A program made the position numbers and the translations under genes. A model generated the notes under the pieces. That model saw nothing but the letters and a program-made list of their open reading frames with translations, was not told the origin of the DNA and made no database searches. From IMG/VR virus record IMGVR_UViG_3300003322_000266, positions 17,456 through 81,455 of that record: a stretch of DNA of 64,000 nt; one strand, written 5' to 3'. Of the stretch, positions 7,148 to 14,915 are shown one piece after another. Position 1 is the first letter of the stretch. Every line of letters begins with the position of its first letter. This DNA is from a virus.

Positions 7148-7503
7148 TACGGCCCTTCCTTGCCGAGTGAAGGCCACCCGTAGTCACGTCCTCGGACCAG
7201 TGCCTCTTCGAGGGCAGCTCTCGCACCCGTCATCTTCTCGATCCAACGCTCGGGAGTACCGTGCTTGAGGGCAGGCCGAGCAGCGATGAGGCGTACGTTG
7301 GTCTCGCTCCTCGTCGACCATTGCCAATCTTCGGTTGCGAAGCGCCATAGAAGGGCTTCACGCTGTCCGAACTCCGGCTGATGGATCTCGAAGCAGCCTT
7401 CGCACGGCATGCTCTTGTAGCCCTGCCGAATCAATCCCATCTGGATGTCGGTCAGGAGATTGTTCTTCACCCAGTCGATGGGTGGCAGTTCTGAGTCACT
7501 CAC
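7147..7503 (-). CDS. Hypothetical protein, 118 aa, GTG start
   Basis: GTG 7503 overlaps the upstream gene by 8 bp. Two cysteines in MPCEGCFEIHQPEFGQRE around residues 32-50 and two tryptophans in ATEDWQWSTRS suggest a compact fold. No known domain recognised. Confidence 0.65.
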   Translation of the reverse strand: MSDSELPPIDWVKNNLLTDIQMGLIRQGYKSMPCEGCFEIHQPEFGQREALLWRFATEDWQWSTRSETNVRLIAARPALKHGTPERWIEKMTGARAALEEALVRGRDYGWPSLGKEGP

Positions 7504-7720
7504 GATTGCGCTCCTTCTTGTCCTTCGTGTACTTCAGGACCTCGTTGTCGATGAATTGCTTGGTGGCTCGGGTCACGCCCTTGTAGAGTTCGAGCTTCGC
7601 TTCCTTGACGTTCTCGTCGGGCTCGAGATCGGCCACGGCCTCGACCGTGACTTGCACGGGTTCGAAGCGCTCGACCTGGACGGTGCGGCTGACTGCGACC
7701 TTGATGGTCTTGACTCTCAT
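7496..7720 (-). CDS. Conserved-type small phage protein, 74 aa
   Basis: ATG 7720 has AAGGAG eight bases upstream. The N-terminus alternates in beta fashion (VSRTVQVERFEPVQVTVEAV) and the C-terminus is a charged helix. Proteins starting with this 'TVQVxxFEPVxVTVE' pattern recur in large phages with no known role. Its small size and good ribosome site argue that it is real. Confidence 0.65.
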   Translation of the reverse strand: MRVKTIKVAVSRTVQVERFEPVQVTVEAVADLEPDENVKEAKLELYKGVTRATKQFIDNEVLKYTKDKKERNRE

Positions 7721-7724
7721 TCGT

Positions 7725-8519
7725 TCACTCCTTGATACTGAAGTTTTTCAGCATCATCCGATCCATGAACCGGCAGAGCTTGGCTGCTTCTGCCGGGCTG
7801 TAGACATCGACCTTGGCACCACGCTGGATCGTCAGCGAGCCGTCGCTAAAGATACCGATCTTCATGTCGGTGGCAACGACCGGGACGCGCATCGTCTCGG
7901 TCTTGGCCCTCGGCTCCGGCTTCGCCGGCGGATCGTTGATCAACGAGTTCCGAGTCCTGACCATGGGAGGTACTTCGTCCTCGACGGGCGCCGTCTTCGC
8001 GACCGAGCCGGTGCGGCCTCGCGTCACATCGTCCCACTCGTCGTCACTCATGTCGCTTGTGCCGTCGTTCGTGTCTCGAACCTGCGTCGGCTCGCTGAAC
8101 TTCTTGACCAGGGAACTCGACTCCGGCTTCCCCTGCGGAGGACCCGGATTGAACCCGTTGGTCTCCAACACCTGTCCGACTCTGATTTGTTCGCTCACTT
8201 CTCCGTCCTCTTTCTTCGGTTCTTGTGTTTTCCGCGTCGGCACGAAATCGAGTTCGACGTGCTTGACGATCGGATGCATGGCCACGAGCTCGGGATCGAG
8301 CTTGCGTGGACCTCGTCGCCAGAAGTACTGGACACCGGCCTTCTCACGCAGTATGTAGCCTGCGTTGAAGTAGATGTTGCTCATGTTGATGACCTGGAAG
8401 TACTCGAGGCCCATCGCTTCTGCGATTTGTTTTGTCGTCACCTCGGCGCCTTCTGGTATCTGGTTCAGATACGAGATGATCTTCGCCGCCGTGGTCTGTG
8501 GTGCTGGTACGTATTCCAT
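7725..8519 (-). CDS. Winged-helix protein with disordered linker, 264 aa
   Basis: Residues 9-70 look like a winged helix: helix KIISYLNQI, then VTTKQIAEAMGLEYFQVINM as helix-turn-helix, then a wing ending QYFWRRG. A long Pro/Ser/Asp-rich stretch (about 95-200) is probably disordered. The C-terminal 60 residues (KIGIFSDGSLTIQRG, then SPAEAAKLCRFMDRM) form a small second domain of a type often found at the end of phage regulatory proteins. Likely DNA-binding regulator; the target is unknown. ATG 8519 has GAGG upstream. Confidence 0.6.
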   Translation of the reverse strand: MEYVPAPQTTAAKIISYLNQIPEGAEVTTKQIAEAMGLEYFQVINMSNIYFNAGYILREKAGVQYFWRRGPRKLDPELVAMHPIVKHVELDFVPTRKTQEPKKEDGEVSEQIRVGQVLETNGFNPGPPQGKPESSSLVKKFSEPTQVRDTNDGTSDMSDDEWDDVTRGRTGSVAKTAPVEDEVPPMVRTRNSLINDPPAKPEPRAKTETMRVPVVATDMKIGIFSDGSLTIQRGAKVDVYSPAEAAKLCRFMDRMMLKNFSIKE

Positions 8520-8530
8520 GGTCTGGCGCC

Positions 8531-8824
8531 TCAGAGTGCTCTCAGAAGTTCTACGTCACCTGGCTGCAGCTGCCCTTGGTTCTTACGCGCGTAGATTTGC
8601 GCTAGTATGCAGTACGCGTACGCCAGGCAGTCCTGCGGATCAGGGTCCGAGCCTTGGTCGAGCTTGTCCTTGATTGCCGCTTTGCATCTCGCGGTGTGCT
8701 CAGCGACAAGAGAGAAGTTCTTGTGGGTGCTGGGGACAGCGCCGAGATTGCGCGCGAACTGGAGGTTCGACAGGTCGTGCTGGGCAAAGAACGGCGGCTG
8801 ACCTGCCATCATTGCTTGTTCCAT
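8531..8824 (-). CDS. Hypothetical helical protein, 97 aa
   Basis: ATG 8824 has GGAGG at ideal spacing and overlaps the upstream gene by 16 bp. The sequence is helical and includes three cysteines (RCKAAIKDK, DCLAYAYCIL). No recognisable domain. Soluble, probably a small cytoplasmic phage protein. Confidence 0.65.
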   Translation of the reverse strand: MEQAMMAGQPPFFAQHDLSNLQFARNLGAVPSTHKNFSLVAEHTARCKAAIKDKLDQGSDPDPQDCLAYAYCILAQIYARKNQGQLQPGDVELLRAL

Positions 8825-9186
8825 GCGTCACCTCCGTTGAATGTGTTGACGAGATTCATGCGAGCTCTGGTCGCTGGAGCCAAGTCTTGACCAGCATCAC
8901 GCGCGACCTGGACCTCGTGATGCAGCTTGATGAGTTCGATCTTGAGCAGAGCCAGGCAGCAGTCGAGACTGACGCGCCGGGTGGCCGCCACCTCGTTTCG
9001 GATCTCGGCTTCGAGGTGCTCCAGCTGGCGCCACTTGTCGAGCGTCCCGAGATGGCCGATGAATGCCTGGACTTCAGCGAGCCACGAGCGAGGCTCGTCC
9101 ATCCTCGGTAGCGTGGACGAGGTCAGGTCCATATAGTGCACCGGTTGCGGGACACTACGATTGTGGGTTGGGATCGGGTCGGTCAT
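8809..9186 (-). CDS. Hypothetical helical protein, 125 aa
   Basis: ATG 9186 with GGAGCG upstream; it overlaps its upstream neighbour by 32 bp. From residue 33 on it is a long amphipathic helical protein (SWLAEVQAFIGHLGTLDKW, then CLALLKIELIKLHHEVQVA), possibly a coiled coil. No motif identified. Confidence 0.65.
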   Translation of the reverse strand: MTDPIPTHNRSVPQPVHYMDLTSSTLPRMDEPRSWLAEVQAFIGHLGTLDKWRQLEHLEAEIRNEVAATRRVSLDCCLALLKIELIKLHHEVQVARDAGQDLAPATRARMNLVNTFNGGDAWNKQ

Positions 9187-9391
9187 AGCGCTCCAGTATG
9201 CGTCGATCTTCGTCAGTCATAGAGCCACGCTTCTTGCGTTCGCGAGCGCGGGCCACGTACACAGTGATCAGGCTGTCAACGAGCCAGAAGCTCGGACGTC
9301 CGTACTTTTGGACTTCAGCGAGTAACAACTTTTCTAGTTCTAAGGCGCGAAGCTCCGCACGGTCGAGGCTGCGTCTAGTCCAGTTAGTCAT
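9155..9391 (-). CDS. Hypothetical helical protein, 78 aa
   Basis: ATG 9391 overlaps the nuclease stop by one base (TAATG). Charged helical protein (RRSLDRAELRALELEKLLL, YVARARERKKRG). Coupling to the Cas4-like nuclease gene immediately upstream is suggested by the overlap; a partner role would be inference only. Confidence 0.6.
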   Translation of the reverse strand: MTNWTRRSLDRAELRALELEKLLLAEVQKYGRPSFWLVDSLITVYVARARERKKRGSMTDEDRRILERYDRPDPNPQS

Positions 9392-10254
9392 TACGCGACC
9401 TCCCTCTCAACTTGCTTGCGCAGGATCGGGAGTTTGTTCATCCTCTTCTTCACAGTCTTGAGCAGCTCGATCCTCGGTTTCTTGCACCAGTCGCAGTACT
9501 CGCCGCCGCAGTTCGTGAGGAACAGGTCCTTCACTTCCTCGAATGTGGAGGCCACCATCGTCCTGCGATGGAGCTTGCGATCGGCCAGCAGCTCTTGCTT
9601 CGCCGACTCGTAGTCAGCCTCGGTCATCCGCAGTTCCCAGATCGCTGGCTTGCGCGGATTGTCACGGGGTAGGAAGACCAGCATCACGCCTTCGACCTTG
9701 ATGCCGTACTGCTTCCAGAGCAGGTAAGCATAGGCCTTGACCTGACGCTTGTAGTTGGCTCCTGGATTCACCTTCTTCTTCGACGCACCCGAGACCGAGC
9801 AGGTCTTGAAGTCGACGATCCAGTACTTGCCCTTGCGATCTTTCAGGATCGCGTCGATGTGACCCTTGATGCCCTTCCAGTCGATGGTCACTTCTTCGTA
9901 ATGCGTCGGAAACCCGCAGCACTCGTGCTTGTGCGACAGCGGGTACTTGGTCCTGCACTCACGACACTCGTAGTCAGCAAGGAGTCGACCTGACGTCGCC
10001 AGGTACGACTGCATGACATGGTGGACCGCGTGACCTACGTTCACGTAGTAGGCCATCATCATGTCCATCGATTGATACATGCCCAGTGTCACGTAGTTCA
10101 TGATCACCGTTCGCGGGCAATAGGGAAGCTGCGAGCAGCGGAGACTGAAGAGCCGACTCGGGTCGGCCTTGTGGACGATGGTCGCCTCGTTGATCGCCTT
10201 GTAGAAGACGGAGTAGAATTCGGCGCTACCAGTCCTTGACGGGCTGATTTTCAT
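9391..10254 (-). CDS. Cas4-like PD-(D/E)XK nuclease with probable Fe-S cluster
   Basis: 287 aa from ATG 10254, with GAGG seven bases upstream. RecB/Cas4-type nuclease: His75 in VGHAVHH, Asp134 in GHIDAI, Asp148-x-Lys150 in IVDFKT, and a QxxxY-type motif at Gln171. The Cas4/AddB cysteine signature is present: Cys46 in PYCPR, then Cys249, Cys254 and Cys257 in CGGEYCDWC. An extra CRECRTKY (97-104) and ECC (111-113) insert may bind zinc. Such phage enzymes degrade or process DNA ends in recombination or host-DNA breakdown. No cas1 or cas2 is present, so this is not a CRISPR adaptation module. It heads the left operon. Confidence 0.85.
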   Translation of the reverse strand: MKISPSRTGSAEFYSVFYKAINEATIVHKADPSRLFSLRCSQLPYCPRTVIMNYVTLGMYQSMDMMMAYYVNVGHAVHHVMQSYLATSGRLLADYECRECRTKYPLSHKHECCGFPTHYEEVTIDWKGIKGHIDAILKDRKGKYWIVDFKTCSVSGASKKKVNPGANYKRQVKAYAYLLWKQYGIKVEGVMLVFLPRDNPRKPAIWELRMTEADYESAKQELLADRKLHRRTMVASTFEEVKDLFLTNCGGEYCDWCKKPRIELLKTVKKRMNKLPILRKQVEREVA

Positions 10255-10366
10255 GGGGTACCTCAAGTCCTTATTTACGGTTTCGACTGTGACAAATGCG
10301 TGGAACTTCTGGACCCTCGTGGACAATTTTAGGACTGTCTCACCTCTTCAAATTGGGCTCCGAACC
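10255..10366. promoter_or_regulatory. Divergent promoter region
   Basis: This 112-bp gap separates the divergent nuclease operon (minus) from the plus-strand fibre block and is clearly AT-richer than its surroundings. On the plus strand, GACAATTTTAGGAC at 10322-10335 matches the AT-rich motif found in other gaps of this genome. On the minus strand, GTAAATAAGG lies just upstream of the nuclease ribosome site. Both operons must be promoted from here or run from outside. No sigma-70 pair with good spacing was recognised. Confidence 0.5.
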
Positions 10367-10729
10367 ATGATCGCCGACCTCATTGCACTACTGTTCTTCA
10401 GCCGGGACTATGCGCATCGAGCGCATCTGGCGACCGGAAGCTACTCACAGCACAAGGCTCTCGAAACCTTTTACGAGGACATGACCGAGGCTGCAGACAA
10501 GCTGACCGAGACGTGGCAAGGTCAGAACGGCAAGCGCTTGAAGATCGGCTACGTGCATGACGAACCCGACGTCATGGAGCCCGAGGCAACGCTCACCAAA
10601 CACTTCCACATGGTCAAGGCTCTGCGCTACGACGCGGTGCCCAAGGACCAGACGATGCTCCACAACCAGATCGATGAAATCGAAGCCCTGTTCGCGCAGA
10701 CGCTCTACAAGCTCAAGTTCCTCAAGTAA
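10367..10729 (+). CDS. DUF5856-like phage protein, 120 aa
   Basis: From ATG 10367: MIADLIALLFFSRDYAHRAH. The 'LFFSRDYAHRAHL ... SQHKALxxFYxxM' pattern recurs in T4-like and other large myoviruses as an uncharacterised, four-helix-type, ferritin/Dps-like small protein. Conserved His and Tyr residues in helix 1 and a later His-Lys pair are present. It is the first gene of the plus-strand block, right behind the divergent region. Family recognition is fair; role unknown. Confidence 0.65.
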   Translation: MIADLIALLFFSRDYAHRAHLATGSYSQHKALETFYEDMTEAADKLTETWQGQNGKRLKIGYVHDEPDVMEPEATLTKHFHMVKALRYDAVPKDQTMLHNQIDEIEALFAQTLYKLKFLK

Positions 10730-10741
10730 GGAAGGATAGTC

Positions 10742-13033
10742 ATGACCCAGAACACGAGTCCCCTCTTCTACACGAAGGCGGTCGTTCATCCTGCGGGCTA
10801 CGCGGGCTCCAGCTACACGGCCATGATTCCGTGGGTGCCGAGCTTCGCGGCCGTGTCGAAGTCTGCGGCGCTCTGCGTCGTCACCGAAGACACGAGCGCC
10901 ACGTACCCGGCCGGTCTCTACGCTCAGATCCCGAACGCGGACAACCTGAGCCGCCCGACCTGGAAGCTGGCTATCGGCTTCCCCGACCTGTGCTCCATGG
11001 TCGCCGACGGTTCGATCATCGAGCTCTACCTCGCCGTCACGGGCGATCAGACATTCGGCGCCGGCTACCGTGTCTTCCGCAACGGCACGCTGACCACGGA
11101 CTCGAGCCTGCACGCCGACCCGTACTCGGTGTGGGCTGTCGTTCGTCTGCCGGCCTCAGGCGGCGGCTCCGGCGGCGTCGCTTCGATCAACAACATCCTG
11201 CCTGACGGTTCCGGCAACGTCATCCTAGCGTCGACGAACCTGACCGACAGCGCATCGCTGCTCAGGGCCAGCAGCCTCGGCGCCGCGTCCGGCATCGCGA
11301 CCCTCGGGTCCGATGGCAAGCTCACGGCCGGCCAGCTGCCGACCATCCCGTACCCCGTCACGTCGGTGAACGGCAAGACCGGTGTCGTCAGCCTGGCCTC
11401 GACCGACCTGTCCGACACGTCAGGTCTGGTTCGCACCACCAGCGTCGGCCAACCCAACGGCCTGGCAACCCTCGACTCGGGTGGCAAGGTTCCGACTTCG
11501 CAGCTGCCTGCTGCAGTCCTCGGAGCCATGAACTACCAGTCGACGTGGAACGCGACGACGAACACGCCGGTTCTCACATCCGGGTCTGGCACCAAGGGTT
11601 TCTACTACACCGTCGCCGTCGCCGGCTCGGTCAACCTGGACGGCATCACCCAATGGAACGTGGGTGATCACGCAGTCTTCAACGGTACGGCCTGGGAGAA
11701 GATCGATGGCATCGCCTCGGAGGTGATCTCGGTCGCAGGCCGCACCGGCGTCATCGTCCTCTCGAGCGCTGACATCAGCGACTTCGCTGCCACGGTGACG
11801 ACGCCTCTGAGCCAGAAGGTCAACACCAGCATCGTCGGTCAGGCCAACGGTATCGCGACCCTCGGCTCTGACGGCAAGCTCACGGCTGCGCAGATGCCGG
11901 CGACAACCAACCTCGTGACTTCGGTCGCCGGTCGTCAGGGTGCAGTCGTTCTCTCGAGTGCCGACCTCACGGACTTTGCGTCCGCGGTGACGACGCCTCT
12001 GTCGCAACGCGTGCTGACCTCCAGTGTCGGAGCCGCCAACGGCGTCGCCAGCCTGGACTCGAGCGGCAAGCTGTTCGCAGCTCAGCTGCCGTCCTCTGGC
12101 TTCGTCTCCACGGTCGCCGGTCGCTCGGGTACCGTCACGATCGCCAGTACCGATCTGACCGACGTCGCTTCGGCCATCACGACTCCCCTGTCCCTGCGTG
12201 TCCTCACCTCGTCGGTGGGCGCTGCCAACGGTGTCGCCAGCCTGGATTCGGGCGGCAAGGTCCCAACCTCTCAGCTGCCCTCGTCGGTCCTCGGTGCTCT
12301 GAACTATCAGGGTACGTGGAACGCGACGACGAACACCCCGACCCTGACGTCGAGCTCCGGTACCAAGGGCTTCTACTACACGGTGTCGGTCGCGGGCTCC
12401 ACGGCTCTGGACGGCATCTCGCAGTGGAACGTCGGTGACCACGTCGCTTACAACGGCACGGTCTGGGAGAAGATCGACGGCATCGCGTCCGAAGTCATCT
12501 CCGTCGCAGGCCGCACCGGTGCCGTCACGCTGACGACTGCTGACCTGACCGACTACTCGTCGACGATCGGCACGCCTCTGTCGACCGCAACCTCGAACAT
12601 CACGACCCTGCAAGGTCAAGCCAATCCGATCCCGATCGGTCTGAGCGCCAACGACACCTGGAAGGGCTTCGGTGCCGTCTCGGGCATCAACGCCGGTGCG
12701 ACGCTGACGATCTGGCAACCGGTCTACATGGGCTCGGGCGGCACCTGGCTGGCAGCGGACGCGACCTCGGTCTCGACTGCACCGTGCCGTGGCCTTGCCG
12801 TCTCGGCCGGTACCAACGGCAATCCGGTCACCGTCCTCTACGAAGGCATCGCCCGCCACGACGCATGGACGTGGACTCCGGGTGGTGACATCTACCTCGC
12901 GGTCGGTGGCGGCCTGACCCAGACGAAGCCGACGGGCACGACTGGCTACGTGGTGCAGGCCATCGGTATCGCGCTGTCGGCGACGAAGATCCTGGTCAAC
13001 ATGGGCTCGTTCGAGTACATCACCCTGAGCTAA
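10742..13033 (+). CDS. Tail fibre with NGKTG-type repeats, 763 aa
   Basis: Residues 1-145 form an N-terminal domain shared with the proteins at 26725-27702 and 32484-33062, probably the attachment to the virion. From about 200 on there are repeated fibre motifs (VNGKTGVVSL, VAGRTGVIVL, VAGRQGAVVL and others), each followed by a D-L-T/S-D strand. A 110-residue block (GGKVPTSQLP to EKIDGIASEV) occurs twice, 257 codons apart. The C-terminus resembles the closing domain of many phage fibres (GDIYLAVGGGLTQTKPTG). A trimeric receptor-binding fibre is the natural reading. ATG 10742 has AAGGAAGGA upstream. Confidence 0.85.
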   Translation: MTQNTSPLFYTKAVVHPAGYAGSSYTAMIPWVPSFAAVSKSAALCVVTEDTSATYPAGLYAQIPNADNLSRPTWKLAIGFPDLCSMVADGSIIELYLAVTGDQTFGAGYRVFRNGTLTTDSSLHADPYSVWAVVRLPASGGGSGGVASINNILPDGSGNVILASTNLTDSASLLRASSLGAASGIATLGSDGKLTAGQLPTIPYPVTSVNGKTGVVSLASTDLSDTSGLVRTTSVGQPNGLATLDSGGKVPTSQLPAAVLGAMNYQSTWNATTNTPVLTSGSGTKGFYYTVAVAGSVNLDGITQWNVGDHAVFNGTAWEKIDGIASEVISVAGRTGVIVLSSADISDFAATVTTPLSQKVNTSIVGQANGIATLGSDGKLTAAQMPATTNLVTSVAGRQGAVVLSSADLTDFASAVTTPLSQRVLTSSVGAANGVASLDSSGKLFAAQLPSSGFVSTVAGRSGTVTIASTDLTDVASAITTPLSLRVLTSSVGAANGVASLDSGGKVPTSQLPSSVLGALNYQGTWNATTNTPTLTSSSGTKGFYYTVSVAGSTALDGISQWNVGDHVAYNGTVWEKIDGIASEVISVAGRTGAVTLTTADLTDYSSTIGTPLSTATSNITTLQGQANPIPIGLSANDTWKGFGAVSGINAGATLTIWQPVYMGSGGTWLAADATSVSTAPCRGLAVSAGTNGNPVTVLYEGIARHDAWTWTPGGDIYLAVGGGLTQTKPTGTTGYVVQAIGIALSATKILVNMGSFEYITLS

Positions 13034-13046
13034 TAGGAGCTGCCCA

Positions 13047-14915
13047 ATGGCTGTCAAGAACGCAGTATCAAGGGCTTGGCAAAAGACGGGTGGTGGAGCA
13101 CCTCTTCCCAGCTTCAACGGGAAGATCTACTCCGGCTACCTGAATGGCGACAAGCCTTCTGGCTTTCAGACCGCACCGAAGATCGTCGGTACGGACCTTA
13201 AGGCCATCACCCTCGTCAACAACTACAACGGTCAGGGTTCGTGGTTCAAGATTTTCGGCTACGGTCTGGGTTCGAGCTCTCTGTTCGGGTCCTCGACTGG
13301 CGCCAAGGTCTACCTCCGGGACCCGGCCGGCGACAACGCGTGGCACGAGGTCTCGACCTACGTGGCATTCGAAACCAGCCGCACCTTCGCACGCAATCAG
13401 CTCCTGCGACTGACCGTGCAGGTCGGCAACCTCGGAGGTTCGCAGGTCGATGGTCGCGCGCTTGACCTCAAGATCACTGTCAACGGTGTGGACACGAACG
13501 TCCTCACCGCGGCTCTGATCAACCAGGGTGCGCGCGACTTCTACTACGCGTCGCCAGCCGGCAACGACACGACGGGTGTCAAGAACGACATCACGAAGCC
13601 CTTCCGCTACGTCCAGTACTTCAACTCGACAAACAACACCTACACCGGCATCTGGGCTGCGTGGAAGCGTGGTGACACCATCGTCATTCGGGGCAACGGC
13701 GGAACCTGGAGCGACCAGATCGCAGACACCCGATGGGTTCGATTCCCGTGGGGCCCTGCGGCAGGTTCGTACACCGGCACAGCACCGACAGGCGCTGTCA
13801 ACACGGGCTACTACACCTTCTACGGCATGCCCGGCGAAGACGTGTACGGCTCGTTCGCTACTGGTGGTGGCATCCAAGGCTGTTCAAGCGCCCAAGCGCA
13901 ATCTGGCTACGGCCAGTACGTGCAGATCACGGGCATGCGCATCGACATTCAAGGCGGTGCGGCTCGTGACGCCGGTCCGGTCAACCTCCAGAACGGCGCC
14001 GACCACTGGATCGTTACCGACATGGAATGCGGTCCGTGGATCGCAGGCTCGAGCTCGGTCCTGAACAGCAGCGGCATCGGCGGTCAAGGCACGAACTGCT
14101 ACGTCGCCTTCAACTACGTGCACGGGATTCAGGGTCTGTCCGACCTTCAGAATCACGGCATGTACTTCGGTGGTGTCGCAGGTGGCACAGGATACAACGC
14201 CGCAACGCAGAACACTGAAGTCTGCTACAACTGGGTGCAGAACTGCACGGGTGGGTCAGGCATCCAGTTCTACTGGCAGGGCGGCAACAGCGTCTACATG
14301 ACCGGCAACAAGGTCCACCACAACTTTGTGGAGACCACGGCCAAGTACGCGATCAACATCGGCGAGTCCTGCGTCTCGATGGATTGCTACGACAACATCT
14401 GCGTCTACGCAGGATGGTCGGCGATCCGTCTCGCACCGCTGTCGGCTTCCGGCACTCTGGCCATCAACATCGAGCACAACACGCTTTATGCTTGGAACCA
14501 GAGCCACGGCGCGACGACTGCGATCGCAGCGATCTTGAACGAGGGCTTCCTGAACACGGGGGCGACCAAGGTCAACCACAACATCATCGCAGCTCCGACC
14601 CGCAGCGGCACCTACTCGATCGACTGGTATTCGAACAACGGCGCGTCCGACTCGAACCTGACGGCGAGCCAGAACCTGTACTGGGACCCGGACGGTGTGA
14701 AGACCGTGGCGTGGTCGATCGACGCGGCCGGCATCTTCGCCGATCCGAAGTTCAGCGACAAGGCGAACCTGCTGTTCACGCTGCTGGCTGGTAGCCCTGC
14801 GCTGGATGCGGTCACGACGGCTGCGTCTCTGACGGTCAGCGACGACTACTACGGCATCAATCGTCCGTCGGGCACCCGCAACGACATCGGCGCATGTGAA
14901 GGAGTCGGCACATGA
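13047..14915 (+). CDS. Beta-helix tail spike, likely polysaccharide depolymerase
   Basis: 622 aa. Residues about 25-155 are an IPT-like beta domain; from YYASPAGNDTTG (about 168) a right-handed parallel beta-helix of the pectate-lyase type follows, with repeated N-N-x and H-N-x turns (VNHNIIAAP, IEHNTLYAW). The end, RNDIGACEG, is the DIGA-E closing motif of such helices. These proteins usually cleave capsule or O-antigen. About 565 residues are paralogous to the middle of the 21502-26136 protein. The active site cannot be placed with certainty. AGGAG precedes ATG 13047. Confidence 0.85.
   Translation: MAVKNAVSRAWQKTGGGAPLPSFNGKIYSGYLNGDKPSGFQTAPKIVGTDLKAITLVNNYNGQGSWFKIFGYGLGSSSLFGSSTGAKVYLRDPAGDNAWHEVSTYVAFETSRTFARNQLLRLTVQVGNLGGSQVDGRALDLKITVNGVDTNVLTAALINQGARDFYYASPAGNDTTGVKNDITKPFRYVQYFNSTNNTYTGIWAAWKRGDTIVIRGNGGTWSDQIADTRWVRFPWGPAAGSYTGTAPTGAVNTGYYTFYGMPGEDVYGSFATGGGIQGCSSAQAQSGYGQYVQITGMRIDIQGGAARDAGPVNLQNGADHWIVTDMECGPWIAGSSSVLNSSGIGGQGTNCYVAFNYVHGIQGLSDLQNHGMYFGGVAGGTGYNAATQNTEVCYNWVQNCTGGSGIQFYWQGGNSVYMTGNKVHHNFVETTAKYAINIGESCVSMDCYDNICVYAGWSAIRLAPLSASGTLAINIEHNTLYAWNQSHGATTAIAAILNEGFLNTGATKVNHNIIAAPTRSGTYSIDWYSNNGASDSNLTASQNLYWDPDGVKTVAWSIDAAGIFADPKFSDKANLLFTLLAGSPALDAVTTAASLTVSDDYYGINRPSGTRNDIGACEGVGT

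Noticed and set aside
9391-10254. Cas4-like gene as evidence for a CRISPR-Cas system
   Set aside because: No cas1, cas2, effector or repeat array nearby; Cas4-like nucleases are common in phages on their own.
10268-10280. GTAAATAAGG on the minus strand considered as a T4-type late promoter
   Set aside because: Only one instance, one base off the core box, and located very close to the ribosome site; no similar copies before other genes.
11420-13117. 565-codon antisense frame over the first fibre gene
   Set aside because: GC-rich codon structure of the fibre gene leaves the opposite strand open; product is Arg-rich low-complexity with no ribosome site or domain.
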